The notes below the pieces were generated by a model. It had not been told where the DNA came from and ran no database searches. It worked only from the letters and a program-made list of their open reading frames with translations. DNA of 64,000 bases from assembly GCF_013426895.1 (NCBI RefSeq), contig NZ_AP023176.1, forward strand, positions 868,001 to 932,000. The letters are read 5' to 3'. This DNA is from Paraburkholderia largidicola (GTDB lineage: Bacteria > Pseudomonadota > Gammaproteobacteria > Burkholderiales > Burkholderiaceae). Each line of letters opens with the position of its first letter. Position 1 is the stretch's first letter. A program made the translations under genes and the position numbers. Of the stretch, positions 26,931-35,984 are shown in pieces.

Positions 26931-27079
26931 ACCCGCTCGCAATTCGAAGATCCGGTTCAAGTGCCTCGACTTTTCAGCTTGCGAGGCGGTCTGCGGCTCG
27001 GACCAACCCGCTTTCCTTTCTGATCCGGATGATAGCCCAAGCCCATTCCGACGCCAGGGATTGCCTTATTTTTGAACAG

Positions 27080-27107
27080 TTGACGTTTGCAACTATTGAC
27101 GTATTCT
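27080..27107 (+). promoter_or_regulatory. Predicted sigma-70 promoter for the amidohydrolase operon
   Basis: TTGACG at 27080-27085 and TATTCT at 27102-27107 are separated by 16 bp. They lie about 70 bp upstream of the M20 start in the 245-bp spacer, which is A+T-rich here. A second TTGACG at 27096-27101 forms a direct repeat that could be a regulator site. Confidence 0.5.
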
Positions 27108-27175
27108 ACGAATAAACGTCCGGCAGGCGTCACCGCTGGTCGGCGGATATCTCACTACGAATAGGGGCGGGTTGC

Positions 27176-28330
27176 ATGGAGAAAGACACTGTGACGGAGA
27201 CGCTGACGGAGCAGATGCGCGGCTGGCGGCGCGATATTCACCGTCATCCCGAGTTGGGATTTCACGAGCATCGAACGGCGGGACTGGTGGCGAAACTGTT
27301 GTCGGAGTGGGATATTCACGTGACGACGGGCGTCGGCGGAACGGGCGTGGTCGGCACGATTCGCGGCAATCGGGGAGCGGGGCCGGCGATCGGTCTGCGC
27401 GCCGATATGGATGCGTTGCCGATGAGCGAGAAGGGCGCGGTTGCGCATCGTTCGACGCACGACAACGTCTTTCACGGTTGCGGCCACGACGGTCATACCG
27501 CCATTCTGCTTGGCGTGGCGAAACACCTGTCGGCGCATCGCGCGTTTCGCGGCACGGTCCATCTGATCTTTCAGCCCGCCGAAGAGACGCTGCGCGGCGG
27601 CTCGGCGATGATCGACGACGGTCTGTTCGACCGCTTTCCGTGCGACGAGGTCTACGCGCTGCACAACAACAACGCGTTGCCTGCGGGCAAGATCGGCGTG
27701 CGCGTCGGCTCGATTCTCTCGGCATGCGATCTGTTCCGGATCACCGTGAAGGGCGTCGGCAGTCACGCAGCGATGCCGCACAAATCGATCGATCCCATCG
27801 TCGTGGGCACCCAGATCGTGCAATCGATCCAGAGCATCGTCAGCCGCAACATCGACCCGCTCGACACCGCAGTCGTCAGCGTGTGCAAGTTCATCGCGGG
27901 GACGGCGATCAACGTGATCGCGGATACAGCCGTGCTCGAAGGCAGCGTCCGCACGCTGTCGACCGGCGCGCAGAAACTGACGCTCGCGAGACTCCAGGAC
28001 ATCTGCGAAGGCGCAGCACGCATGTACGGATGCGAGGTCGCGTTCGAGCATCTTCAGACTTCGCCGCCCACCATCAACACGGCCGAGCAGACCGAGGTGG
28101 TGCGTCGTGCTGCCGAGCAGGTCCTCGGCGCGGACAACGTGATCGCCAACGTGGCGCCCTTGATGGCGTCGGAAGACTTCGCGTTCATGTTGCAGCAGCG
28201 GCCCGGTTCGTACTTCTTTCTTGGCCATAACGGCCTGACCTGCCATCACCCTGAGTTCGATTTCGACGACGACACATCGCCGACGGGTGCTGCCGTGTTC
28301 ATCGAAATCGTCAAGCAACGCCTCGGTTAA
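27176..28330 (+). CDS. M20-family amidohydrolase (hippurate hydrolase type)
   Basis: The product (384 aa) is a two-zinc M20D peptidase-like amidohydrolase. It shows HRHPELGFHEHRTA, GLRADMDALPM, HGCGHDGHTAILLG, PAEETLRGGSAMIDDG and a late ASEDFAFMLQQRPG, which together supply the metal ligands. Family members cleave N-acyl amino acids such as hippurate, N-acetyl amino acids or IAA conjugates. It is followed 30 bp later by an MHS-type MFS carrier and then a porin, which suggests an uptake-and-cleavage unit. It is divergent from a MarR gene. Confidence 0.9.
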   Translation: MEKDTVTETLTEQMRGWRRDIHRHPELGFHEHRTAGLVAKLLSEWDIHVTTGVGGTGVVGTIRGNRGAGPAIGLRADMDALPMSEKGAVAHRSTHDNVFHGCGHDGHTAILLGVAKHLSAHRAFRGTVHLIFQPAEETLRGGSAMIDDGLFDRFPCDEVYALHNNNALPAGKIGVRVGSILSACDLFRITVKGVGSHAAMPHKSIDPIVVGTQIVQSIQSIVSRNIDPLDTAVVSVCKFIAGTAINVIADTAVLEGSVRTLSTGAQKLTLARLQDICEGAARMYGCEVAFEHLQTSPPTINTAEQTEVVRRAAEQVLGADNVIANVAPLMASEDFAFMLQQRPGSYFFLGHNGLTCHHPEFDFDDDTSPTGAAVFIEIVKQRLG

Positions 28331-28360
28331 TTCCTCGATCGACTCATCCGCACAGGAGCC

Positions 28361-29683
28361 ATGGACATGCACTTGAAATCGACGCCTTCACCGGCGATGG
28401 TACGAAAAGTAGTGATTGCCTCGGTGTTGGGCAATGCGTTCGAGTGGTTCGACTTTGCGATCTACGGCCTGTTCGCCGTGACCATCGCGAGGCTGTACTT
28501 CCCGGCCGACAGCGAGTTCGCATCGCTGATGCTGACGCTCGCGACGTTCGGGGTGAGCTTTGCGGTAAGACCGGTGGGCGGCGTGTTGCTGGGACTGTAC
28601 GGCGACCGCGTCGGCCGCAAGAAAGCGCTGTCGGTGACGATTGCATTGATGGCCATCGGCACGGGGATGATCGGCGTATTGCCGACCCATGCGGCAATCG
28701 GTGTTGCCGCGCCCGTCCTGATGGTGCTTGCCCGCTTGATCCAGGGCTTCTCGGCGGGCGGCGAGTTCAGCGGCGCCACGACGATGCTGATGGAATTCGC
28801 GCCCGCCAACCGGCGCGGTTTCTACGGCAGCTTCCAGATGTGCTCGCAGGCGCTCGCGTTTGCGGTCGGCGCGATGGTCGCCTGGCTGCTGACGGTCAAC
28901 CTGTCCGCGCACGATCTCGAAGCGTGGGGATGGCGCCTGCCGTTCCTGGTGGGCATTCTGATCGGCCCTGTTGGCTGGCTGATCCGGTCGCGTGTCGATG
29001 AGTCGCCGGAATTTCTCGCTTATACGAATCAGGTGGAACGCGGCGAGCAACGCGCGGAGAAAACGCCGCTGAAGACGCTGCTGCGCGACTATCCGAAAGA
29101 AGGTCTCGCAAGCATCGGCGTGGCGGTAGCGGGCACCGTATCGGCCTATGTGTTCGTGTTCTTTCTGCCGATCTTCGCGAAGAAGCAACTGGGTTTGTCC
29201 GCTGCCGACGTCAATCTCAGTACCTGTCTGAGCACGGCCGTCATCATGATTTTTTGCCCGATCGCAGGACTGCTGTCAGATCGTTACGGTCGAAAATCAG
29301 TACTCCTTCTGTCGATGGCCGCTTATGGCATCGCGGCATTTCCGCTGTTCAGCCAGCTGGTCAGTGCGCCGTCGTTCCACTCGCTGGTGGCAGCGCAAAT
29401 GGGCGTATCGCTGTTGATGAGCTTCTTCTGGGGCGTCACGCCCGTCACGTTGACGGAAATATTCCCCGTGAGCGTGCGTTCGACGGGCGCAGCCGTCACG
29501 TACAACATCGCGGTGCTGATCTTCGGCGGGCTCGCGCCGTTCGTGAACATCTGGCTGGTGCAGGCGACGGGCAGCAATCTCGCGCCGATCTACTACGTCG
29601 AGGCGAGCGTGCTGATCGGAATCGCGGGCGTGCTTCTGTTGCCTTCGACGATGCGTGCGCGCTCCGTCGGACTGGCTACCTGA
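28361..29683 (+). CDS. MFS transporter, metabolite:H+ symporter (MHS) type
   Basis: The product (440 aa) has twelve membrane helices. IASVLGNAFEWFDFAIYGLF at the N-terminus and LYGDRVGRKKAL in the first cytoplasmic loop define the MHS subfamily (proline/betaine ProP, citrate, alpha-ketoglutarate KgtP and shikimate carriers). The start ATG 28361 has AGGAG just upstream. It probably imports the substrate of the preceding amidohydrolase. Confidence 0.92.
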   Translation: MDMHLKSTPSPAMVRKVVIASVLGNAFEWFDFAIYGLFAVTIARLYFPADSEFASLMLTLATFGVSFAVRPVGGVLLGLYGDRVGRKKALSVTIALMAIGTGMIGVLPTHAAIGVAAPVLMVLARLIQGFSAGGEFSGATTMLMEFAPANRRGFYGSFQMCSQALAFAVGAMVAWLLTVNLSAHDLEAWGWRLPFLVGILIGPVGWLIRSRVDESPEFLAYTNQVERGEQRAEKTPLKTLLRDYPKEGLASIGVAVAGTVSAYVFVFFLPIFAKKQLGLSAADVNLSTCLSTAVIMIFCPIAGLLSDRYGRKSVLLLSMAAYGIAAFPLFSQLVSAPSFHSLVAAQMGVSLLMSFFWGVTPVTLTEIFPVSVRSTGAAVTYNIAVLIFGGLAPFVNIWLVQATGSNLAPIYYVEASVLIGIAGVLLLPSTMRARSVGLAT

Positions 29684-29767
29684 TCCAGCAGGCGTTGTCG
29701 TTGGAAGGGCGGCCGGTGCCGCCCGTGTTTGCCCTCAATAAAAAACCATCCGTTTGGAGATCATTCG

Positions 29768-30946
29768 ATGAGAAAGTCGTTTCTGGCACTTGCTGTCCTG
29801 GGTGTGTTCGCCGGCGTCGTTCACGCGCAGAGCAGCGTGACCTTGTACGGTGTGCTTGACGAAGGCCTGAACTACAACTCGAACGCTGGCGGCCACCGAC
29901 TCTACAGCCTGACGAGCGGCGGACTGCAGGCGAGCCGTTGGGGACTGCGTGGCGCGGAAGACGTGGGCGGCGGCACGAAAGCGATCTTCGTGCTCGAAAA
30001 CGGCTTCGACGTGAGCACGGGAAAGCTGGGGCAGGGCGGGTTGATGTTTGGTCGTCAGGCGTATGTGGGTCTGTCGAGCGGTCTCGGCACTGTCACGTTG
30101 GGGCGTCAATACGATTCGGTGGTCGACTACGTCGGCATTCTGGCAACGGGCGATCAATGGGCGAGCAGCATGGGCGCGCATCCGGGCGATCTCGACAACC
30201 TGAACAACTCGTATCGCACCAATAACACCATCAAATATGCAAGCGCGAACTACGCGGGGCTGACCTTCGGCGGTACGTACAGTCTGGGTGGCGTCGCAGG
30301 CAACCTGACGTCGAACCAGATCTGGTCGCTGGGCGCGGGTTACGCGAACGGGCCGCTGACGCTCGCCGTGGGCTACCTGAACGCGCGCACGCCGGGCGCG
30401 AATAGTGGCAGCATGTTCGGCAACAACACGTCATCGACGACGGCATCGACGGTCACGACGCCGGTATATAGCGGCTTCGTTTCGGCCAACACCTATCAGG
30501 TGATTGCTGCGGGCGGTGCATACACATTGGGTGCCGCGACGTTTGGCGCCACTTACTCCAATATCCGCTTCATGAATCTGGGCGCCGTGGCGTCGCTGAA
30601 CACGAAGGGCTATACCGGCAGCGCAACCTTCAACGACGTAGAAATCAACTTCAAGTATCAGTTGACGCCGGCATTGCTGGCCGGCGCAGCGTTCAACTAT
30701 ACGAAGGGCAGCGACGTCAGCGAATCGGGCGGCGCGACCAATCCGGGCGCGAAGTATCTGCAGGGCGCACTGGGCGTCGATTACTTTCTGTCGAAGCGTA
30801 CGGACGTGTACGTGGTCGGCATCTATCAGAAAGCATCGGGAACGGACTCGACGGGGAAATCGGCTGTCGCTGCAATTAATACGCAAAGTGCGTCGAGTAG
30901 TGACCGCCAGGCGTTCGTGCGTGTTGGTATCCGGGAGAAGTTTTAA
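29768..30946 (+). CDS. Gram-negative porin (burkholderial OmpC type)
   Basis: The product (392 aa) begins with signal peptide MRKSFLALAVLGVFAGVVHA, then QSSVTLYGVLDEGLNYNS, the usual start of burkholderial 16-strand trimeric porins. EDVGGGTKAIFVLENGFD and RQAYVGLSSGLGTVTLGRQ are family segments, and the chain ends in GIREKF with the terminal phenylalanine needed for outer-membrane insertion. GGAGATC precedes the ATG at 29768. Its position behind the amidohydrolase and MHS carrier suggests passage of their substrate. Confidence 0.93.
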   Translation: MRKSFLALAVLGVFAGVVHAQSSVTLYGVLDEGLNYNSNAGGHRLYSLTSGGLQASRWGLRGAEDVGGGTKAIFVLENGFDVSTGKLGQGGLMFGRQAYVGLSSGLGTVTLGRQYDSVVDYVGILATGDQWASSMGAHPGDLDNLNNSYRTNNTIKYASANYAGLTFGGTYSLGGVAGNLTSNQIWSLGAGYANGPLTLAVGYLNARTPGANSGSMFGNNTSSTTASTVTTPVYSGFVSANTYQVIAAGGAYTLGAATFGATYSNIRFMNLGAVASLNTKGYTGSATFNDVEINFKYQLTPALLAGAAFNYTKGSDVSESGGATNPGAKYLQGALGVDYFLSKRTDVYVVGIYQKASGTDSTGKSAVAAINTQSASSSDRQAFVRVGIREKF

Positions 30947-30964
30947 TAGCGGGTGGGAAGGGGG

Positions 30965-31002
30965 AGCATTGCGGACGGGTTTTTTGTATTGTTCGCAATG
31001 CT
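30965..31002. terminator. Stem-loop after the porin gene
   Basis: AGCATTGCGGAC and GTTCGCAATGCT form a 12-bp stem with one G-T pair and a 14-nt loop that contains six T. There is no T tail after the stem, so it is a weak terminator candidate or another RNA structure. Confidence 0.4.
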
Positions 31003-31404
31003 AATGGAACGTGGATGCGTGAATGACGTGTAACCATGCCGGCTGGTGTTTCGATCAGCCTGATTTCACCGTACGTCAGATCGTTCACATTGCCGTTAGC
31101 GCGTTTCCGGGACAAATCTATCAAGCGCTGCGCAGTGGGACGGTGCAGGCGTGTCACACGCTGATCTACTACAACAGTGTGTGGTGTGGGAACCGCACAC
31201 GCTACTCGCGCAGGAAGCGCGCGGGCCTGCCGTCGCTGCAGGGGGGGGATTCAACCAACACCCGACATTTATGCAAAGCAGGCCGAAGGCAGTTCGCGCG
31301 CTCAAAGCAGAAGAACACGGCGGTGCTGAACACGATGGGATATCACGTCTTGTCACCGATGAACCGAACGAGGTCAAGGCGAGGCGCAATGCGCACACGC
31401 AGGA
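31003..31404. other. Intergenic stretch with no recognised gene
   Basis: About 400 bp between the porin stem-loop and the end of the RidA-like gene. It is less G/C-rich than the flanks. Short frames exist on both strands but none has a start signal or family match. The minus-strand frame 31096-31398 is Ser/Cys-rich and unlikely. A run of eight G lies near 31240. Confidence 0.45.
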
Positions 31405-31902
31405 CTACGAGGTCTGTCCGTCTACCTCGACCTCCGCCTCACATTCAACGGGTACATTCAGCGGAAGCGCCACCCCAACCGCTGAGCGAGCATGCGTTCC
31501 AATATCCGGTCCGTACAGTTCAAGGATGAGATCCGAGAAGCCATTCGCGATCCGGGGCATCTGGTCGAAACCCGGCGCGACGTTGACCATCGCAAAGATA
31601 CGTAGCCACGCGGTTATGCGATCCAAGTCCCCGAGCGCCGTTCGTAGGCTCGCCAACTGTGCAAGTGCGACGAGTTTGGCGGCTGCGTAGCCTTCGTCTG
31701 GAGATACCTCCGCACCCACCTTGCCGACGGGTTTTGCAATGGTTCCGTCCGGGTTCAGGGGTACATGACCAGAAACGAAAGCTCGCGTACCTCTCACACG
31801 TACCCACGCAAACGGTAACGACATTTGAATATTTACTGGCATCTGTAGTGCACGCGGCAACGGCAGTCCCATTTTTGCTAGCTTTGCTTCGATTCTTGCC
31901 AT
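31405..31902 (-). CDS. RidA/YjgF/YER057c-family protein
   Basis: The product (165 aa) is longer than the usual 130-residue RidA. The fold markers are FAWVRVRGTRAFVSGHVPLNPDG, EGYAAAKLVALAQLASLRTALGD with the conserved LG-LD, and a late PLNVPVECEAEVEVDG. RidA members hydrolyse reactive enamines and imines, such as 2-aminoacrylate made by PLP dehydratases; this branch is not the canonical one. The start ATG 31902 has GAGGAGAG upstream. A threonine-dehydratase-like gene lies 6 kb downstream. The upstream spacer (31903-32065) is shared with the divergent flavoprotein gene. Confidence 0.85.
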   Translation of the reverse strand: MARIEAKLAKMGLPLPRALQMPVNIQMSLPFAWVRVRGTRAFVSGHVPLNPDGTIAKPVGKVGAEVSPDEGYAAAKLVALAQLASLRTALGDLDRITAWLRIFAMVNVAPGFDQMPRIANGFSDLILELYGPDIGTHARSAVGVALPLNVPVECEAEVEVDGQTS

Positions 31903-32065
31903 GATTCTCTCCTCGGGATCATGCGAAGGACGTTAGTTGTTGGCGATTCGGATTTCAAGGCGCGTCGCTGCCAGCCGGGCCAACCGATAGAATCCGTAAG
32001 GTTCATGCCACCGGCGCCGCCTATACTGAGTCGGATACAGTTCCCTTTGCTGACATGAGGTCAAT

Positions 32066-33375
32066 GTGAGCGACAAGGTGATCCTCGACGGCGAGGTGCC
32101 GTCTCGCGACACCCCTGTCGATGGCACGTTTGACGTCGCCATAGTCGGTGCAGGTCTCGCCGGCTGTACCGCCGCCCGGCTGTTCGCGTTGGAAGGCCTG
32201 CATGTCGCGCTGGTGGAACACCACGCCGACATGACGGCGTTCAAGCAGTTATGTACACATTTCATCCAGGCGTCGGCCACGCCTACTTTGCGACGCCTCG
32301 GTCTCGACCAACTTATCGAGGAAGCCGGCGGGTTGCGCAATGGGGTCGATATCTGGACTCGCTACGGCTGGACCGGAAACATTGCCCCGCTCGACGCGAA
32401 TGGTCAGCCTGCTTTCGGCTACAACATCCGGCGCCGGACCCTTGACCCCATCTTGCGCCATTTGACGGCAGATACCGCTGGCGTCACATCGCTGCCGGGC
32501 TGCGGCGTGCGTGCGCTCATGAAACGGGACGGCAGTATCACCGGCATCGAACTCGGCGGAAGTCGAATGGGTGTCGTCACTGCCTCGCTGGTCGTCGGTG
32601 CGGACGGGCGAAACTCTCCGCTGGCAACGCTTGCAGGTATCAAGGCTGCTTCGTCGGAGAACAGTCGCTTCGGCGCATTCCGCAGCTATCATCGCGTGGC
32701 ACTGCGGCGAGGAACCTGCTCGCAATGTGGCTGCGCGGTCCAGAGACAGGATACGTATTCCCTAACGATGGTGGCGTTACAGTGGTTGCCTACATGGCCA
32801 CTAAAGATCGACTCGACGGCTTTCGTACCAACCCCGGCGACGCATTCGAGCGATGCATGGCTTCATTTCCCGACGCCCCGGACCTATCGGCCGCCGAGCC
32901 GTGCAGCAACCTCGCACTGATTAAAGACTATCCGAATCTATGGCGGCCGCCAGCGGACGGCAATGTCGCGTTGGTTGGCGATGCATTGATGAGTATCGAT
33001 CCGCTGTGGGGCGTTGGCTGCGGCTTCGCGTTCCAGACGACGGAGTGGCTCGTTGACGAAGTTGCTCCGGTGCTGCGAGATGGACACCCTGTTGCTCCCG
33101 CGCTGCGTAGTTACGCTAAACGTGTTTCCCGGGAACTCAACGGACATCGTTTTTTAATACTCGACTATGCGCGCAGAAAAGGATTCAACGCCGTTGAGCG
33201 GCTCAGCTTCTCGGCCGCTGCAAAAGACGCCGCTGCGTCGAGGCATCTGCACGCCTTTGGCGCACGGTTAATCGGTCCTGCCAGATTCCTGTCGCCGGGC
33301 GCCTTGCTAAGGGCTGCGCGGGTAGACTTTCGACGACCCTCCGCGGAATCCGCGCAACCCGGCGCTCCCGTTTGA
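32066..33375 (+). pseudogene. Frameshifted FAD-dependent monooxygenase-like flavoprotein
   Basis: Two frames join into one flavoprotein of about 436 aa. The first has VAIVGAGLAGCTAARLFALE (FAD binding) and VVGADGRNSPLATLAG (DG motif), up to FRSYHRVALRR. The other frame resumes with GNLLAMWLRGPETGYVFPND and carries NVALVGDALMSIDPLWGVGC (GD motif), ending at 33375. The break is at about 32710-32712, where GG would need to be GGG; one added base gives a length divisible by three. It resembles oxidoreductases of the UbiH / geranylgeranyl reductase sort. The gene is A+T-richer than average. It precedes a hydrolase by 34 bp. Confidence 0.85.
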
Positions 33376-33409
33376 CCGGCAAGGTCCGCGTGTGTATCGA
33401 CGGAGACTT

Positions 33410-34246
33410 ATGAAAGAGACTTCGGTCTACGTAGACGGAATCCGGTCGCCGTTGCTAGAGGCAGGTCCGCCCGAAGCTGACGAGGCTGTCGTGTTCGTAC
33501 ATGGAAATCCGGGTTCGGGAGCGGACTGGGCGCTACTGATGAGCCGTGTCGGCGAGTTCGGACGTGCCCTCGCAATGGACATGCCAGGCTTTGGCGCTGC
33601 CGACAAACCTGAACAATTCGACTACAGCGTACCTGGCTACGCGTACCACCTTGGCAGGCTGCTGGGCGAGTGCAATGTTCGGCGCGCCCATCTCGTGATG
33701 CATGACTTTGGCGGCCCGTGGGGCCTCGCCTGGGCTGCCGCCAATCCTCACTCCGTTGCAAGCGTTACGCTGATCGACACGGGTATTCTGCTTAACTACC
33801 GGTGGCACTATCTCGCACGCATCTGGCAGACCAGGCTGCTAGGCGAGATATTCATGGCCACGGCAACGCGTACCGGAATGCAACTCTTGCTCAGGCATGG
33901 CAACCCGCGGGGTTTACCAACTGAATACGTAAATAAGGTATACGAACATTTCGATATGCGCACGCGACGCGCCGTCCTGCGGCTCTATCGAAGCACCCGC
34001 GAAACGAACGGCGCCATGCAGACTATCGCTGATGTACTGCGCCCGCTCGATCTCCCAGCGCACGTAGTCTGGGGCGCGCACGACCCCTATATCTCCGTTG
34101 AGTTTGCTGAGCGACAGCGTGACGTTTTTCCACGCGCGGAGGTATTGATCCTTCGAGACAGCGGGCACTGGCCTTTTATCGACAATCCGGAAGCCGTTGC
34201 CCGATCCATCCTGCCATTCTTGCATAGGCAAATGGCGCATGGCTAA
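33410..34246 (+). CDS. Alpha/beta hydrolase with Asp nucleophile (epoxide hydrolase / haloalkane dehalogenase type)
   Basis: The product (278 aa) shows VVFVHGNPGSGADWALL (oxyanion loop with HGNPG), LAMDMPGFGAADKP, and nucleophile elbow LVMHDFGGPWGLAWA with aspartate in place of serine. VVWGAHDPYIS holds the acid and RDSGHWPFIDNP the catalytic His. This nucleophile is typical of epoxide hydrolases and haloalkane dehalogenases. I prefer ATG 33410 with CGGAG upstream; a GTG at 33392 is possible. It lies 34 bp after the flavoprotein gene; a monooxygenase plus epoxide hydrolase would be a logical pair. Confidence 0.85.
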   Translation: MKETSVYVDGIRSPLLEAGPPEADEAVVFVHGNPGSGADWALLMSRVGEFGRALAMDMPGFGAADKPEQFDYSVPGYAYHLGRLLGECNVRRAHLVMHDFGGPWGLAWAAANPHSVASVTLIDTGILLNYRWHYLARIWQTRLLGEIFMATATRTGMQLLLRHGNPRGLPTEYVNKVYEHFDMRTRRAVLRLYRSTRETNGAMQTIADVLRPLDLPAHVVWGAHDPYISVEFAERQRDVFPRAEVLILRDSGHWPFIDNPEAVARSILPFLHRQMAHG

Positions 34247-34405
34247 AAACAGGAAAGCTACTTAAGCGTTGTCCAACCCGACCGACACACGTCGCCATGC
34301 ACTGACGGATAGACAACGGCAGGCATCAAACAACGCTTGATACACGCACTGCTTCAAATTAACCGGATCCGAATATTCTTTAACCGTTCGCGAAGTCAAT
34401 TAACG

Positions 34406-35629
34406 CTATTTCCATAACAGACAGCGCGACTCGGCCTTCGTACCAAAGGCCTGCTCGCCAGGAACGGCTTCGACGATCTTGTAGTAATCCCATGGTTCCT
34501 TGGATTCCTCAGGCGCTTTCACCTGCATCAGGTACATATCGTGAATCATGGTGCCGTCTTCGCGAATGTACCCCTTGGTGTACAAGTCATCGATTCTCTG
34601 CCTTTTAAGCTGTGTCATAACCCGACTGGGGTCCGTCGAACCGACGATCTGAACGGCCCTCAGATAGGTCAACGTGGCAGAGTAATCAGCTGCCTGCAGG
34701 CTCGAAGGCATCCTCTTCATTTTCTCGAAGAAGCGCTCTGACCATTTGCGTGTCTGGTAATCCTTGTTCCAGTACCAACTGTCGGTTAGTAGAAGGCGCT
34801 GTGCCGTCGCGAGACCCAGGCTATGAATGTCATTGATAAAGACAAGCAGCGCTGCAATGGTCATCGTCTTCGTAATACCAAATTGATTTGCAGCCTTGAT
34901 TGCATTGACCGCATCTCCCCCTGCATTCGCGAGCGCGAGAACCTGCGCGTTCGACTGCTGCGCCTGTAACAGGAATGAGGAAAAGTCTGAAGCCGATAAC
35001 GGGTGGCGTACCGCCCCAAGCACCTTGCCGCCATTCGCCTTCACGACGTCAGAAGCGTTCTTTTCCAGAGCCTTGCCGAACGCATAGTCGGCGGTCACAA
35101 AGTACCATGTCTTGCCACCTCGTTTCGATATCGCCGAGGCTGTAACTTTGGCGAGGGCCATCGTGTCGTACGCATAGTGCACCGTGTACGGCGTGCATTG
35201 TTCGTTGGTCAGTGTGTCGGCCCCTGAGCCTACATTGATGTAAGGAATCTTCTTTTCACTGGCTATCTGGCTGGTGGAAAGAGCGGTCGCCGAGTTCGTT
35301 CCACCGATGATCACGTTGACGCCGTCCCGATCAATCCATTCACGGGCGACCGACGCAGCGATGTCGGCCTTGTTCTGATGGTCGGCAAACAGCACCTTGA
35401 CGGGCATGTTGTTGACCTTGCCGCCGAAATCGGCGATCGCCATGCGTATGGCCTCGAGGCCACCCTGTCCGTCTCCTTCGGCGTACAGGCCTGAAAAGTC
35501 CGTGATGAAGCCAATCGTCACGGAACCACTATCGGCCCATGCGTTGGCGGATGCCAGCACACCGCCGACAGTGACGGCCATACCCAGTACGAGATGCGCC
35601 AATACCTTCACGCCGAATACAGTGTCCAC
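34406..35629 (-). CDS. Branched-chain amino acid-type ABC substrate-binding protein (LivK-like), orphan
   Basis: The product (about 407 aa) has a signal peptide (VLAHLVLGMAVTVGGVLASANAWA) and the type I periplasmic-binding fold (IGFITDFSGLYAEGDGQGGLEAI, SAISKRGGKTWYFVTADYAFG, TYLRAVQIVGSTDPSRVM). I start it at GTG 35629 because GAGGAG lies 6 bp upstream; ATG 35635 abuts that site and ATG 35683 would add 18 residues. No permease or ATPase gene is adjacent, so it must share a transporter elsewhere or sense a ligand. Similar proteins bind aromatic acids or amides. Confidence 0.88.
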   Translation of the reverse strand: MDTVFGVKVLAHLVLGMAVTVGGVLASANAWADSGSVTIGFITDFSGLYAEGDGQGGLEAIRMAIADFGGKVNNMPVKVLFADHQNKADIAASVAREWIDRDGVNVIIGGTNSATALSTSQIASEKKIPYINVGSGADTLTNEQCTPYTVHYAYDTMALAKVTASAISKRGGKTWYFVTADYAFGKALEKNASDVVKANGGKVLGAVRHPLSASDFSSFLLQAQQSNAQVLALANAGGDAVNAIKAANQFGITKTMTIAALLVFINDIHSLGLATAQRLLLTDSWYWNKDYQTRKWSERFFEKMKRMPSSLQAADYSATLTYLRAVQIVGSTDPSRVMTQLKRQRIDDLYTKGYIREDGTMIHDMYLMQVKAPEESKEPWDYYKIVEAVPGEQAFGTKAESRCLLWK

Positions 35630-35635
35630 TGACAT

Positions 35636-35984
35636 CTCCTCATGCGCGGATTGCATATCCCGCCTTACAGGTTTTCGCGGCATGGGTTGCCTCGATTAGT
35701 CGATATCTTGAGGCGATCGGATCGGAGAGCACCCACCGCACTAGCGCGCAGCTGTGAATGCGGTGCGACGGATTGTTATTCGCAGCAACGGTTATTTTCC
35801 TAGTCGCGACTGCCCTCCAGTACACGACGCTTTCGACCGCATGTTAGCTAGTTGCACCACGTCTGACACTAACCTATCTTGAATCACTGGACGGTATCAG
35901 CACATACGCTATCCTGGAAGCCGATTTACCTGCCCTGATCGAACTCCAGCTTTCAGATCGGTGACGAAAGGAGGAGGCTGGCTT
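35636..35984. other. Divergent spacer with no recognised gene
   Basis: About 350 bp between the orphan binding protein and the acyl-CoA synthetase, comparatively A+T-rich. No regulator gene or confident promoter was recognised. An AAAGGAGGAGG sequence at its right end is the ribosome binding site of the synthetase. Confidence 0.45.

Noticed and set aside
31023..31690. Plus-strand frames antisense to the RidA-like gene
   Set aside because: They lie opposite a gene with clear family motifs and have no pattern of their own.
34263..34337. AAGCGTTGT and ACAACGCTT inverted repeat after the hydrolase
   Set aside because: Only 9 bp with a spacer of nearly 60 bp and no T tail; weak as a terminator or operator.
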